From Saprospiraceae bacterium (GTDB lineage Bacteria > Bacteroidota > Bacteroidia > Chitinophagales > Saprospiraceae), in contig JADKGI010000017.1 of assembly GCA_016722285.1 (NCBI GenBank), positions 1-64,000 of the forward strand: a stretch of 64,000 nt of DNA, written 5' to 3'. This document shows, in pieces, positions 41,979-51,357 of the stretch. The position numbers and the translations under genes were made by a program. How positions within the stretch are numbered: position 1 is the first letter of the stretch; the number at the start of each line of letters is the position of its first letter. The notes beneath the pieces were generated by a model that did no database searches, was not told the DNA's origin, and saw only the letters and a program-made list of their open reading frames with translations.

Positions 41979-42376
41979 GATTTATTTTTATCTTGTTGAA
42001 TATCAGCCAGGCTGACCATAAAATATGTCTCAAAAATAGTAAAAACGACATATACTATCAAGAAAGAAATAATAAATTTGCTATCGGCTGGTAAACAAAT
42101 ATTTCTATAAATCAGGAGTAAAATAATTGAGCCCAACATACGCACCAACATATTACCAAGAGTGATAGAGATAAAAACTTGTTTGTCTTTATTGAAAAGC
42201 GAATTCCTGAGGAACAGATAGAGGATAATACTCATTACTGAAAACATACATATGCTGTAAAAACTCAGGTCGGAATATGGTTTCAATTCAGGAATTAAGT
42301 GAACAAAATACATACAAAACGACAACAGTATATTTACAATCAATAGGCGGCCAAGAAATTGGATAAAATAATTCAT
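41975..42376 (-). CDS. Small four-span membrane protein, F0F1-operon type
   Basis: The 133-residue protein has four hydrophobic spans (about 5-27, 38-56, 68-92, 100-122) and a charged tail. A longer frame extends to 42487, but the ATG at 42376 overlaps the stop of the AtpZ-like gene by 4 bp (ATGA), so it is the likely start. I do not recognise a family. Its position after an AtpZ-like gene suggests the unnamed membrane protein often found before atpB in Bacteroidota (inference). Confidence 0.7.
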   Translation of the reverse strand: MNYFIQFLGRLLIVNILLSFCMYFVHLIPELKPYSDLSFYSICMFSVMSIILYLFLRNSLFNKDKQVFISITLGNMLVRMLGSIILLLIYRNICLPADSKFIISFLIVYVVFTIFETYFMVSLADIQQDKNKS

Positions 42377-42597
42377 TTCTCCTTGTTCAATTCCATATAA
42401 AGTTTGTACATATAGCCACTGAAAAATAAAAATACCAGGACAATAGTAAAAACAGGTTTGGATAAAGAAAATTTCGTATCCAACCACTTTCCAGCGAAAA
42501 TGGCTAATGCAACAACCGCCGCCATTTGGAAAGCAATTCCTGAATATCTGAGGTAAGCGTTTGCTTTTTGCTTCTTTTCGCCCAAATCAGGATCCAT
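42373..42597 (-). CDS. AtpZ/AtpI family protein
   Basis: The 74-residue protein has two membrane spans (about 17-36 and 46-66) around a short loop WLDTKF, with AYLRYSGIAFQMAAVVALAI at the start. This is the typical AtpZ/AtpI layout. Such proteins accompany ATP synthase F0 genes and may aid c-ring assembly or Mg2+/Ca2+ uptake. It lies 12 bp after the bactofilin gene. Confidence 0.85.
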   Translation of the reverse strand: MDPDLGEKKQKANAYLRYSGIAFQMAAVVALAIFAGKWLDTKFSLSKPVFTIVLVFLFFSGYMYKLYMELNKEK

Positions 42598-42609
42598 AAT
42601 ATTTCTAGA

Positions 42610-43032
42610 TTATTGGGCTACTTTCTGTGAAGTTTCTTTTTGTATCAAAGACTTTAGTTTTTGACCTCCCATGCTACAGTTTACATTAAATATGGCTCCT
42701 GTATGTACCATGAGTTTATCAGTCACGATATCACCGTTGACGATGGCTGATTCCTTTATTGCCAGAAGCTCGCTCACATGGATGTTTCCTGTAAAAGCGC
42801 CTTCTATGATAGCATTGATACAATTGACGTCTCCGTCTATTTTGCCTTGTGGTCCTATAATAACACGACCTTTACATTCTAATTTGCCTATGAGACTTCC
42901 GTCAATTCTGATGTCATTTGGCGCTGAAATATTGCCATTGATCACGGTACCATCTACGATACTGTTGCTCACATTAGGTGATTGTACCTGACCGTTCATG
43001 CCGTTTTGCTTTTCATTTTTTCCTCCGAACAT
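42610..43032 (-). CDS. Bactofilin (polymer-forming cytoskeletal protein)
   Basis: The 140-residue protein has the bactofilin beta-helix core (about 22-120) with short repeated turns: VINGNISAPNDIRIDGSLIG, LECKGRVIIGPQGKIDGDV, IIEGAFTGNIHVSELLAIKE, and so on. Unstructured N- and C-termini flank it, as usual. Bactofilins form filaments that scaffold envelope processes. It is the first gene of the AtpZ/membrane/biotin-carrier run. Confidence 0.9.
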   Translation of the reverse strand: MFGGKNEKQNGMNGQVQSPNVSNSIVDGTVINGNISAPNDIRIDGSLIGKLECKGRVIIGPQGKIDGDVNCINAIIEGAFTGNIHVSELLAIKESAIVNGDIVTDKLMVHTGAIFNVNCSMGGQKLKSLIQKETSQKVAQ

Positions 43033-43115
43033 AATATTACTGTTTTTGAGATGAGTTTAATCCCACCAAAGTTAAATAAAAAATACTAAAGGGGGGATAT
43101 GTTATGCTGATATTT

Positions 43116-44162
43116 TTAAAAACGAGGGCAGTAAACGCCTCTGCTTTCTGGGCCACAGATGTTATATACAAGTGAAAACTCAAAAGCTCCGTTTGCTGGT
43201 GATGCTTGTCTCAACCCCGATACATTAATATCATAGCTGAATCCGATTCCAAAATTTTCATAATTAAATCTGGTAGAAACGATCACAGCATCAGAATGTA
43301 GGCCTGATGGAACTTTATTTCCTACCCGATACCAAAGACCGGCTTCCCATGATTGATTGGATGTTTTTACCGGTCCCAGTGCAAATCTGAAATTGGTTCC
43401 GGCATTCAATGATTTGTGCGGTCCTTGAGTCATAAATACACCAAACGGCAACATGGATATTTTGCGTGCCAGCTCAAACTGAAGGCCGGCATGTACGGTG
43501 TATCTGCTGTACAAATTGACTGTTTCACCCAAAAATGACACATTGGGCCTATTGAGATGATGCATCGCAGCACCTATATACCAATTGGTATTATTATCAA
43601 TCACGCTAAACCAAAGTAAGCCGGTAGCTATATCGGCATAGAGAAAATCGGTATCCTGAAAATTAGGTTCATTAAATGGCAAACTGGGATCATAACCACT
43701 GGACGAAATCTGAGAAGGCCACCTAAGGTCGGCTCTGCTTATGCTTCTGGAGCTCAACGCTCCATCAGCCCCTATCACAAGATAGCTTGCTTTTTTTCTG
43801 GAGCCTGCCATTTTTTTACTGTAGGATAACGATACTCTGCCTTGTGTGGTTCCAAATCTTGATTCGCCTGCTACATCTCCCCAAAGTGATCCTCCTATGC
43901 CAAAGTAATCTTCTCGCCCTACTGGTAGTTTCTGATCATAAGAAACTGAATAAGTATTATAAGCATTTGCTGCCAAAACTGCAGCCCATTGGTTTCGATA
44001 ATTTGCTACCATCCTGGTTTTACAATTCATCACTCCGGTCAGGGCTGGATTAAGATTGAGGGGAGACATGTAAAACTGAGTAAAATGTATATCCTGGCTA
44101 TATGATTTAACCGAACAAATGATGATCAGCAATATCCCAATTTTCGAAACTATACTATTCAT
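43116..44162 (-). CDS. PorP/SprF family type IX secretion membrane protein
   Basis: The 348-residue protein has a signal peptide (about 1-22, SYSQ). It then has QDIHFTQFYMSPLNLNPALTG, the hallmark of PorP/SprF, followed by barrel strands such as MVANYRNQWAAV, GIGGSLWGDVAGES and GIGFSYDINVSGLRQ. The family is an outer-membrane barrel linked to type IX secretion and gliding. Solo copies like this one usually lie beside a large surface protein gene, which is absent here. Confidence 0.92.
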   Translation of the reverse strand: MNSIVSKIGILLIIICSVKSYSQDIHFTQFYMSPLNLNPALTGVMNCKTRMVANYRNQWAAVLAANAYNTYSVSYDQKLPVGREDYFGIGGSLWGDVAGESRFGTTQGRVSLSYSKKMAGSRKKASYLVIGADGALSSRSISRADLRWPSQISSSGYDPSLPFNEPNFQDTDFLYADIATGLLWFSVIDNNTNWYIGAAMHHLNRPNVSFLGETVNLYSRYTVHAGLQFELARKISMLPFGVFMTQGPHKSLNAGTNFRFALGPVKTSNQSWEAGLWYRVGNKVPSGLHSDAVIVSTRFNYENFGIGFSYDINVSGLRQASPANGAFEFSLVYNICGPESRGVYCPRF

Positions 44163-44288
44163 GATAAATATTAAATTATAAACATTCGCAATTTATCGGA
44201 TTGCAAAATGCGGACCAAAATTAAATATTAATGTGTAAAGTTAACGACATAAATCCAATATTTAGTCTGTCTGTATTACTTTAACATT

Positions 44289-45383
44289 TTAGTTAGACAC
44301 ATTCTTCCTCTTTGCTCCATATTGTGCGATGAGAATGTCATCTAAACTGTCAGCAGTTAATATCAATTTATTAAAAAGGTTAAATAATGTTTCAGGGTTA
44401 ATATATTGGTCAAATATGAGTAATGACAAAATTATATCCTGATCTTTTATCGATAAAGACAATCCTTCCAAATCATAATTCTGTCTCAATAAATAATAAT
44501 ACAGAGAATCAATACTCTTTTCGGGAAGTGTGCAAAGAAATACATCTCCTACCAACATACCTGTTTTTTCATAATATGATATATTAATCAACGCACTTCC
44601 TTTTTTAAGTGACCAGTTATTGGGACCTTTTCTGGTCAAAGCTACTTGATAACCCAGCCTCGAAATAATGTCTTCAACTGTACTGTTGACTCCGTAAGGT
44701 TCAAAATCTTCAATCTGGGAGATCATCCGGATAGAAGCTCCGCACACAACACAGTAGCCGGTGGAGAGCTTGTCGGACTCAAAACTTACTTTTTTGCAAG
44801 AAGGGCATCTTACACCTTTGGCTCCGTTTCCGGTCTTAAATTCATAAATGCAAGAAAGAAGATAAGAAACCGGCAAGGAGAAACCAATACTATTTCCATT
44901 CTGAATAATAAAAGTATTAATACCTATGACATGGCCATTCATATCCACTAGGGGACCACCACTATTGCCCGGATTGAGGGCAGCATCATGCTGGATGTAA
45001 TGTACGTCATTTTCCTGATTGAGCATGCTTGAGATGATGCCTTGAGTGGCGGTATATTTAAGGTCAAAAGGGTGGCCTATGGCAATAACTCTGTCCCCTT
45101 CATCCAGGTTTTCGGCAGTAGTTGTTTCGACTCCTGGCATATCATGACCAGCAGGTGCTGCCAGAAAAGCTACATCAAATTTTGTATCTATAAAAATTAC
45201 AGGCACAATCTGTTTTTCAAAACCCTTTCCGGCTACTATAACACTCTTATTATCTCTGACCACATGTTCATTTGTGATAATCAGATCGTAATCCTTCAAA
45301 TAAAAACCGGTACCTGTGCTATAAGGCGTAGCTATCTGTATGATGACATTTTCGTAAAATGATATGATATCTCTGATATTCAT
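44289..45383 (-). CDS. Trypsin-like (S1C/HtrA-type) protease fused to zinc ribbon and a YbjN/chaperone-like domain
   Basis: With the ATG at 45383 the product is 364 residues and starts 9 bp after the upstream stop. The frame could open earlier, at 45437, but that would overlap the upstream gene. The triad is His40 (TNEHVV), Asp70 (KFDVAF) and Ser141 (GNSGGP). There is no signal peptide and no PDZ domain. Instead a zinc ribbon (Cys193, Cys196, Cys211, Cys214) is followed by about 130 residues whose alternating helices and strands (VEDIISRLGYQV, ...LLRQNYDLEGLSLS) resemble YbjN/type III secretion chaperone folds. That last match is my inference. It should be cytoplasmic. Confidence 0.8.
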   Translation of the reverse strand: MNIRDIISFYENVIIQIATPYSTGTGFYLKDYDLIITNEHVVRDNKSVIVAGKGFEKQIVPVIFIDTKFDVAFLAAPAGHDMPGVETTTAENLDEGDRVIAIGHPFDLKYTATQGIISSMLNQENDVHYIQHDAALNPGNSGGPLVDMNGHVIGINTFIIQNGNSIGFSLPVSYLLSCIYEFKTGNGAKGVRCPSCKKVSFESDKLSTGYCVVCGASIRMISQIEDFEPYGVNSTVEDIISRLGYQVALTRKGPNNWSLKKGSALINISYYEKTGMLVGDVFLCTLPEKSIDSLYYYLLRQNYDLEGLSLSIKDQDIILSLLIFDQYINPETLFNLFNKLILTADSLDDILIAQYGAKRKNVSN

Positions 45384-45391
45384 GTATCGGT

Positions 45392-46369
45392 TTATGGATA
45401 AACAATATTCCTGAGCATAATCAGATAACTCCTGCAAAAAAGATACTCATCTGTAAAATCAAGTGTTTTTATAGCTATTTGAAGGCCATTATACTTTTCC
45501 TTATGATTTTCTATGATTTGTCTGATATAGGATATGACCTTTTTTTTATTGAATGACCCGTTTACATTAAAACTATCAGAAAATCCAAGACTTTTGAAAA
45601 AATCATGATTTAAAATGCGATAGTAAAGTATCAGGAGGTCCCTGGACGGCTCAGGTATGGAATATGAATATAGTGAAAATCCAACTACATAACCACATAT
45701 AGCTTTTGAGTAATTGTAGTACTTATTTTCGTAATCCCACTCAAAATCGCTGATTTGGGCATCAATTATCTCTACGAGTCTCTGGTGACCATCGGGAACA
45801 GAAATACCAAAGGTAGAATTAACTTCATACAATTCTCTCTCAAAATCATCAAAATTGATCTTTTCAAACTGACGGACATTTCTGATTATTTCTTTATTTT
45901 TTTCGTGGACGCCTGTCATGTTGTCGTTGAAAAACAAATTGTGGCTGGCCTGGATAGTCTCCATAATATTGCCTTCCGGCTTAATAAGAAAATCTATTTT
46001 GTAAAGCAAATCCAACAATAGAAATGATAAACCTCCCGGATATAAAAATGTATTGAGTCTCCCTTTATCAATCTCTTCCAACGCTTCTGACACCAATGAG
46101 TGAAAAAAAGCAAATTTAATTTTCTTTTCCGTAAGTGATATGGGTCGGGTATGATGGTAGTTTACGGGTTGGAGATCCTCAAATGTCTGCATTAAAACAT
46201 CATCTCTTTTGTCAGCAACAGTGGCTAATTCTTTAAGTGCCTGATACAGCTTATGCGGAGATCCATCTTCAACATATGTGTCAAATTTAATACATATGCA
46301 ATCTTGTTTATCAACAGAATATCTGGAATATTTTAAATCAAAGTTCTCTTCAAGCAATAATCGCATCAT
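45392..46369 (-). CDS. Conserved-type protein of unknown function (protease module)
   Basis: The 325-residue protein has no signal peptide or membrane span. It looks largely helical and acidic, with a beta-rich start (MMRLLLEENFDLKYSRYS, CICIKFDTYVEDG) that again resembles the YbjN/chaperone layout. I recognise no catalytic motif. Its start overlaps the stop of the upstream 137-aa gene by 4 bp, and its stop is 9 bp before the protease start, so the three genes form one operon. Confidence 0.75.
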   Translation of the reverse strand: MMRLLLEENFDLKYSRYSVDKQDCICIKFDTYVEDGSPHKLYQALKELATVADKRDDVLMQTFEDLQPVNYHHTRPISLTEKKIKFAFFHSLVSEALEEIDKGRLNTFLYPGGLSFLLLDLLYKIDFLIKPEGNIMETIQASHNLFFNDNMTGVHEKNKEIIRNVRQFEKINFDDFERELYEVNSTFGISVPDGHQRLVEIIDAQISDFEWDYENKYYNYSKAICGYVVGFSLYSYSIPEPSRDLLILYYRILNHDFFKSLGFSDSFNVNGSFNKKKVISYIRQIIENHKEKYNGLQIAIKTLDFTDEYLFCRSYLIMLRNIVYP

Positions 46370-46779
46370 GCCGAGATGCTCTTATTCATGACGGCTATTT
46401 TTGCTTCTGCACAAAATCTGACGTGATCAGCACTACAGTTTATTATTTTGGACCCCTGGTACAATGTAAAAGTGACGACGCCCTGGTTTACCGAATAGGT
46501 AACGTTCTTTTGCTTGTCAACTGTCAGAAAATCAAGAAAATTGGTATAACTGTTGAGATACTTTTCGTTTTCAAAAAAATCATTGGATCTATTCCAGCAA
46601 TCATACTTTTCATCAGGCTTGTATGAATCGGTATATCTACCAAACTGAATTTCAGGCTCCTGTGTTTGTCCGTACGTCTTGAATATTCGGGAAAAAATGT
46701 CCATTTTTACATCTTCAAAATTATAAGTCACCGAAGATATGACCTTCAGAACAGAATTATCCATAACTAAGTCTGCCAA
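46366..46779 (-). CDS. Small protein of unknown function (protease module)
   Basis: Up to 137 residues, soluble, no recognised motif. It is the first gene of the three-gene protease operon. The start is uncertain: 46779, 46764 (MDNSVLK) or 46704 (MDIFSRI) are all ATG. The first two overlap the divergent GSCFA gene head to head, while 46704 leaves a 34-bp gap. Confidence 0.6.
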   Translation of the reverse strand: MADLVMDNSVLKVISSVTYNFEDVKMDIFSRIFKTYGQTQEPEIQFGRYTDSYKPDEKYDCWNRSNDFFENEKYLNSYTNFLDFLTVDKQKNVTYSVNQGVVTFTLYQGSKIINCSADHVRFCAEAKIAVMNKSISA

Positions 46780-47719
46780 TAAGCTACATTACGATGATGA
46801 TATCATGACACTCGGCTCTTGTTTTTCTCAGCATATCGGAGACCGACTGCAAAAGTATAAATTTAAATGTATTTCCAATCCTTTTGGAACAGTATTCAAT
46901 CCTGTTTCTATTGCTAATCTTATCCATATTGTCTGTTCTGATATTGTCGTCACAAACGAAGAGCTTGAAAAATCACAAGGTATGTGGGTTCATCGGGATT
47001 TTCACAGCAGTCTCAGTGATATTGCAATAGATGTTGCCTGCGATAAAATAAATAGTAAAATAAAAGAAGTTAGAAACCATTTAAGCACCATCAAATATCT
47101 CTTTGTGACGCTGGGTACTTCAATAGCTTATTGTCATAATACGGATGACCACATAGTGGCTAATTGTCATAAACTCCCATTATCCAATTTCAGAAAAACA
47201 AATATTGACGTTAATGCCGGATCAGATGCTCTTCTTTCGGCAATCAATATGCTAACCGCGAGAAATCCGCAAATACACATTATACTTACTGTCAGTCCTG
47301 TGAGACATATCAGGGATGGGCTGATTGAAAACAGCTTCAGCAAATCAAGATTACTTGGTATGACAGAAATGTTGATCAAAAACAGTACACATATTTCCTA
47401 CTTCCCATCGTACGAATGGATGATGGATGACCTTAGGGATTACCGGTATTATGATCCTGATATGATTCACCCAAACAGTGTTGCAATAGATTATATCTGG
47501 AGTAAATTTGAACACCATTACTTTACCGATCATGTCAAACAACTTATTAATAAAATAGATTCTATAATCCTGGCAGCTGCACACCGTCCCCTTAGTCCTT
47601 CATCAGATGAACATATCAGATTTTGTAAAAATCAGCTGAATGAGATTCAGAAGCTACAGGGGGAATATCCATATCTGAATTTTGATGAAGAAGTCAATAA
47701 ATTCAATAAAATGATTTAG
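46739..47719 (+). CDS. GSCFA domain protein
   Basis: The 326-residue protein starts with MTFRTELSI and has DIMTLGSCFSQHIG, where the GSCF segment names the family, followed by NPFGTVFNPVSI. Later it has VSPVRHIRDG, the SGNH/GDSL-like C-terminal block (DMIHPNSVAIDYIW). The family is thought to be hydrolase/esterase-like, with role unknown. The N-terminus matches the family from the first residue, supporting the start at 46739. Confidence 0.9.
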   Translation: MTFRTELSITKSANKLHYDDDIMTLGSCFSQHIGDRLQKYKFKCISNPFGTVFNPVSIANLIHIVCSDIVVTNEELEKSQGMWVHRDFHSSLSDIAIDVACDKINSKIKEVRNHLSTIKYLFVTLGTSIAYCHNTDDHIVANCHKLPLSNFRKTNIDVNAGSDALLSAINMLTARNPQIHIILTVSPVRHIRDGLIENSFSKSRLLGMTEMLIKNSTHISYFPSYEWMMDDLRDYRYYDPDMIHPNSVAIDYIWSKFEHHYFTDHVKQLINKIDSIILAAAHRPLSPSSDEHIRFCKNQLNEIQKLQGEYPYLNFDEEVNKFNKMI

Positions 47720-47796
47720 GTATATTGGGATGTTGGAGGAATATTTTAAGAAAGAAATTGTACATAAAATACTATCATTGTAATAAACTGATTTAT

Positions 47797-48369
47797 ATGG
47801 CAAGATTATATGTAATTGCAGGATGTAATGGAGCAGGAAAGACAACAGCATCTTTTACAATTCTACCAGAAATTCTTGATTGTAAGGAATTTGTGAATGC
47901 AGATGAAATTGCACGAGGAATTTCACCTTTTCAACCAGCAAAGGTAACAATTGAATCATGAAGGATAATGTTAAACAGAATTGATGAATTATTAAATGAC
48001 CAGCAAGATTTTGCTTTTGAAACTACCCGGTCATCAAAAACTTATTTACACTACCTTAAAAGATCAAAGGAGAAAGGCTATGAAATGACATTGCTTTTAT
48101 TGTGGCTAAATTCGATAGAATTAGCAATTGAGAGAGTAAGGATTAGAGTCATCGAAGGTGGACATGATATACCTGAAGAAATAATAAAACGCAGATATAA
48201 ACGAGGTCTAGAAAATTTCTTTAATCTATATAAAAAAGAAGTAGATAATTGGATGTTTATTGACAATTCAGGAAATGAATATAAAGAATTAGCACAGGGT
48301 ACCAATGGAGAGGAAAATATTTATGAACAAGGAACATGGTTTAATTTAAAACAGAAATATGCAAAATAA
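47797..48369 (+). pseudogene. Zeta-toxin-like P-loop kinase with an in-frame stop
   Basis: The 190-codon frame has Walker A AGCNGAGKTT (about residues 8-17) and FVNADEIARG. An in-frame TGA (47959-47961) then interrupts IES*RIMLNRI, and the same frame continues through FAFETTRSSKTYL, RVRIRVIEGGHDIPEEIIKRRYKRGL to LKQKYAK. The order fits zeta toxin/UDP-N-acetylglucosamine kinase-like AAA proteins. The stop most simply arises from a GGA-to-TGA change at a glycine. Without readthrough only 54 residues are made, so the gene is probably inactive or mis-sequenced at one base. Confidence 0.8.
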
Positions 48370-48537
48370 TACATTTGAAATAAAGAGCAAAGAAATATTG
48401 AAAGGATTTGAGATGGCTTATGAGAAAATGGTTAAATTCAAAAAGCTAAAGGAACACCATTAGTGGTGTCTGAAAATGGAATGGTCAAAATAATTGAACC
48501 AAAAGATATACTCCCGACAACATTGTATGTGAGATAA
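48359..48537 (+). pseudogene. Small partner gene of the zeta-like toxin, frameshifted
   Basis: It starts 11 bp before the toxin stop. The first frame encodes KEILKGFEMAYEKMVKFKKL and stops early. One missing A in the run at 48440-48444 shifts it; the other frame continues AKGTPLVVSENGMVKIIEP and ends ILPTTLYVR. Joined, it is about 59 residues, the size and layout of the small gene that commonly accompanies zeta-like kinases in Bacteroidota (from memory). An antitoxin role is inference. Confidence 0.55.
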
Positions 48538-48725
48538 TTGCTTCCTACGGTCATCAACTACGCATATACTGGATGATATATAAATAATTTATAATGTTGG
48601 ATAATGTTTCAATGTCTAAAATTAATCTTATAATTCACTTTTACTTTTACCAAGGGTTATTACGCATGGCTGAATTTAACCGCTAATGGAGTAGTTATTA
48701 AAAAATATGTATTTGGTTATGGATA

Positions 48726-49832
48726 TTATTTCTTCACCACTCCGGGAAATGAGGCTGTTTTGACTATGCAATCCAATTGCTGTACAAAATCCCGCTTTTC
48801 TTTCCCAGGAGCAAAAACAAAGGAATCTATAAACACAATCTCTCCTTTGGCTTCATTCAGAAGCAGGTACGACACAAAAGGTCCGCCCATAAAGTCATTG
48901 ACAGTCTCCCAAATCCCTCTGACTTCTTTGGTGTAAGCATTATTCTGAATGTAGGTATATTCATACGTAGGCAAATCTATCACATTAGTACTCATATAGG
49001 AAGAATCCGAAGATGTGCGGATAAACTGACGACCATACTCATTTCTCATTTTAATGATATTATCCATTTTGAATTGATCCTTATTTAAATATTTAAACTT
49101 CCTGAAAACGAGACTTTGGTTAATTTCTTTATTATCCATGCGTACCCAAAGAAAATTTGGCTTCTGAATAGCTTTTTTATATAATCCAGGTATCTTGATA
49201 TTCATGCCAAAACTGTCCATCACCATTTTTGACAATTCCGGATTGACATCCTGAATACCAAATACTGTGGCTGATAAATTTTTAAAATCATGTTGGTTTA
49301 TTCTTTTTGAAATCGTGGCAAAATTTTTACTGATAGCTGCAGCCAATTTATCAAGTCCATTGGCGAAGACGTATATTATGAGTTGTCCTCTTGCCCACTT
49401 GTCCGTCCCAACTGATGTCGTAAAAGCTGGATCATTCAGAGCCCTCTTAAATTTTTCTTCCCCCATATCTTTCCGCAACATCCTGGTGGTATTTGATGAC
49501 GTATCCGAGATATCTGCAATCAGCACATATGTCCTTAGTTCCTTACTGTATGGCTTCCCTTCTACCTGCTGAGGAGTCATATATCTGATATCAAAAATCG
49601 GTTCTTCGGCGGTCAATACAGGGTATGCAGACTCAAAATAATAGGACACCGTATCTGCCATTGAGCTTTCTGACATGCTTTTGTCTGCTATGATGACCAC
49701 GGCATTGATCCTGCCCATAGCAGTCGGTTTATTTACCATCTTTTGAGTCATCTCGTTTTTGCAGGATAAGGTCACTACTATTGATACAAAAAAGAAAAAG
49801 GTATATCTGCTGATGAAATTATTCATGTTCAT
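48726..49832 (-). CDS. DUF4837 lipoprotein
   Basis: The 368-residue protein has a lipoprotein signal (VVTLSC, Cys24). It then reads GRINAVVIIADKSMS, DTVSYYFESAYPVLTAEEPIFDIRY and, near the end, GIWETVNDFMGGPFVSYLLLNEAKGEIVFIDSFVFAPGKEKRDFVQQLDCI. This layout is DUF4837 of Bacteroidota, whose function is unknown. It is probably anchored to a membrane on the periplasmic side. Confidence 0.85.
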   Translation of the reverse strand: MNMNNFISRYTFFFFVSIVVTLSCKNEMTQKMVNKPTAMGRINAVVIIADKSMSESSMADTVSYYFESAYPVLTAEEPIFDIRYMTPQQVEGKPYSKELRTYVLIADISDTSSNTTRMLRKDMGEEKFKRALNDPAFTTSVGTDKWARGQLIIYVFANGLDKLAAAISKNFATISKRINQHDFKNLSATVFGIQDVNPELSKMVMDSFGMNIKIPGLYKKAIQKPNFLWVRMDNKEINQSLVFRKFKYLNKDQFKMDNIIKMRNEYGRQFIRTSSDSSYMSTNVIDLPTYEYTYIQNNAYTKEVRGIWETVNDFMGGPFVSYLLLNEAKGEIVFIDSFVFAPGKEKRDFVQQLDCIVKTASFPGVVKK

Positions 49833-50312
49833 AATTAAATTCGGTATTATTTGACTTCGGTCTATAATTCAGATGCAAAATTAAATGTTTTTGGTGTTTG
49901 AAGAAGATTAACTGATTAAATTATTGATTGTTCAGAATAACCTGCGTTTATTATATCCGTACGAATGCATGTAAAATTCCCTTTCCAAATCATATTTAAA
50001 ATCTGCTTACCAGTCGGCGAAATCCAAAAATAATTGATTTTCAACCTGTATCTACGGAAAAACCAAATATTATTATTGAGTCATACATCTGGTTTGGTCT
50101 GTTTGTTCCAAACCGGGAAAGTCAAAAGAACTCATAATTCAATAATATCTAAATAATTGATAAATATCACTACTAACAAATAAGTTGAATCAATAATCCG
50201 TTATACATTGGTAAATTATCAAAGGTTATTTACCAATATTCAACCCATGTGGGAGTAGTGCCTGGGAAGGAACAAATTATTTAATTCATTACATAAGAAT
50301 ATACAATTGAAG
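49833..50312. other. Intergenic gap between divergent lipoprotein genes
   Basis: About 480 bp, AT-rich, between the DUF4837 and GldB-like genes. I see no ORF, clear hairpin or repeat in it. Confidence 0.4.
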
Positions 50313-51344
50313 ATGAAAAGTAGTTTACTTATATTGTTGAGTTTGGTCATCATAACGACCGGATGTAAAAATGAAGCGGCTCCGGACGTATCATCCATTA
50401 AAGTCAGTACGGCAATCATACGAACCGAACAGGATCTCCAAAGGGCTTCAGATATTGCAGCCATCACGGCACTTACTTTCAAATATCCGGCATTCTACAA
50501 AATTTATATGGATGAAATTCTGGGCTTCAAAGGTACCAAGCCTGATAGTCAGATAATTGACCTTCAATCATTTATCAAAGATACATTGGTGAATGACATT
50601 ATCATTAAAACAAACCATAAATATCCGGACTTCAGCAAAATAAAATCGGAAACAGACCAAATGTTCCGATTCCTCACTTATTATTTCCCGGATAAATCCA
50701 AACACTTGCCCGATATATACACCTTTGTTTCTGAATTTGGATATCAGATATTTATATTTGAAGATGACAGTGGAAGAGATGGGATAGGGCTGGGACTGGA
50801 TATGTTTTTGCATCCCGATGTAGATTATAAAATGATAGATCCGGACAATACAAATTTTTCCGACTATGTAACACGCTCCTGGAATAAAGATCACATCGTC
50901 AAAAAGATAGCAGACCTGTATATCACGGATATTTTGGGTGATGCTCCAGGGCATAGGATGATTGATCAGATGGTGCACAATGGCAAGGCACTATATCTCA
51001 CAAAACTTCTGATGCCTGCTACCCATGATAGTGTTATTACCGAGTATCCCCTGCCAAAACTGGAATGGTGCGAGAATAATGAACTTGAAATGTGGTCTTT
51101 TTTTTTAGATAACAAACTATTTTATGAATCCAATCCGGCTAAAATAGGCAAATATCTGAATCCTTCGCCTGATAGCCCCGAGATGCCTCCATTGGCACCT
51201 GGAAGAACAGCAAATTATATGGGGTGGCAAATAGTCAAAGCCTACATGCAACGATATCCGGACACGACTCCTGCTGAATTGATAGCATTAAATGATGCAC
51301 AATTATTTTTGGAAAAATCAAAATACAAACCGTCCAGAAAATAA
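50313..51344 (+). CDS. gldB: GldB-like gliding motility lipoprotein
   Basis: From the ATG at 50313 the product is 343 residues (a TTG two codons earlier is also open). It has a lipoprotein signal (ITTGC, Cys18), then KYPAFYKIYMDEILGF, FRFLTYYFPD, DDSGRDGIGLGLDMFLHPDVDY, and near the end APGRTANYMGWQIVKAYM. These are features of GldB, required with other Gld proteins for gliding and T9SS function in Bacteroidota. Convergent with the TPR gene, 13 bp apart. Confidence 0.85.
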   Translation: MKSSLLILLSLVIITTGCKNEAAPDVSSIKVSTAIIRTEQDLQRASDIAAITALTFKYPAFYKIYMDEILGFKGTKPDSQIIDLQSFIKDTLVNDIIIKTNHKYPDFSKIKSETDQMFRFLTYYFPDKSKHLPDIYTFVSEFGYQIFIFEDDSGRDGIGLGLDMFLHPDVDYKMIDPDNTNFSDYVTRSWNKDHIVKKIADLYITDILGDAPGHRMIDQMVHNGKALYLTKLLMPATHDSVITEYPLPKLEWCENNELEMWSFFLDNKLFYESNPAKIGKYLNPSPDSPEMPPLAPGRTANYMGWQIVKAYMQRYPDTTPAELIALNDAQLFLEKSKYKPSRK

Positions 51345-51357
51345 AGCACCACTATCA

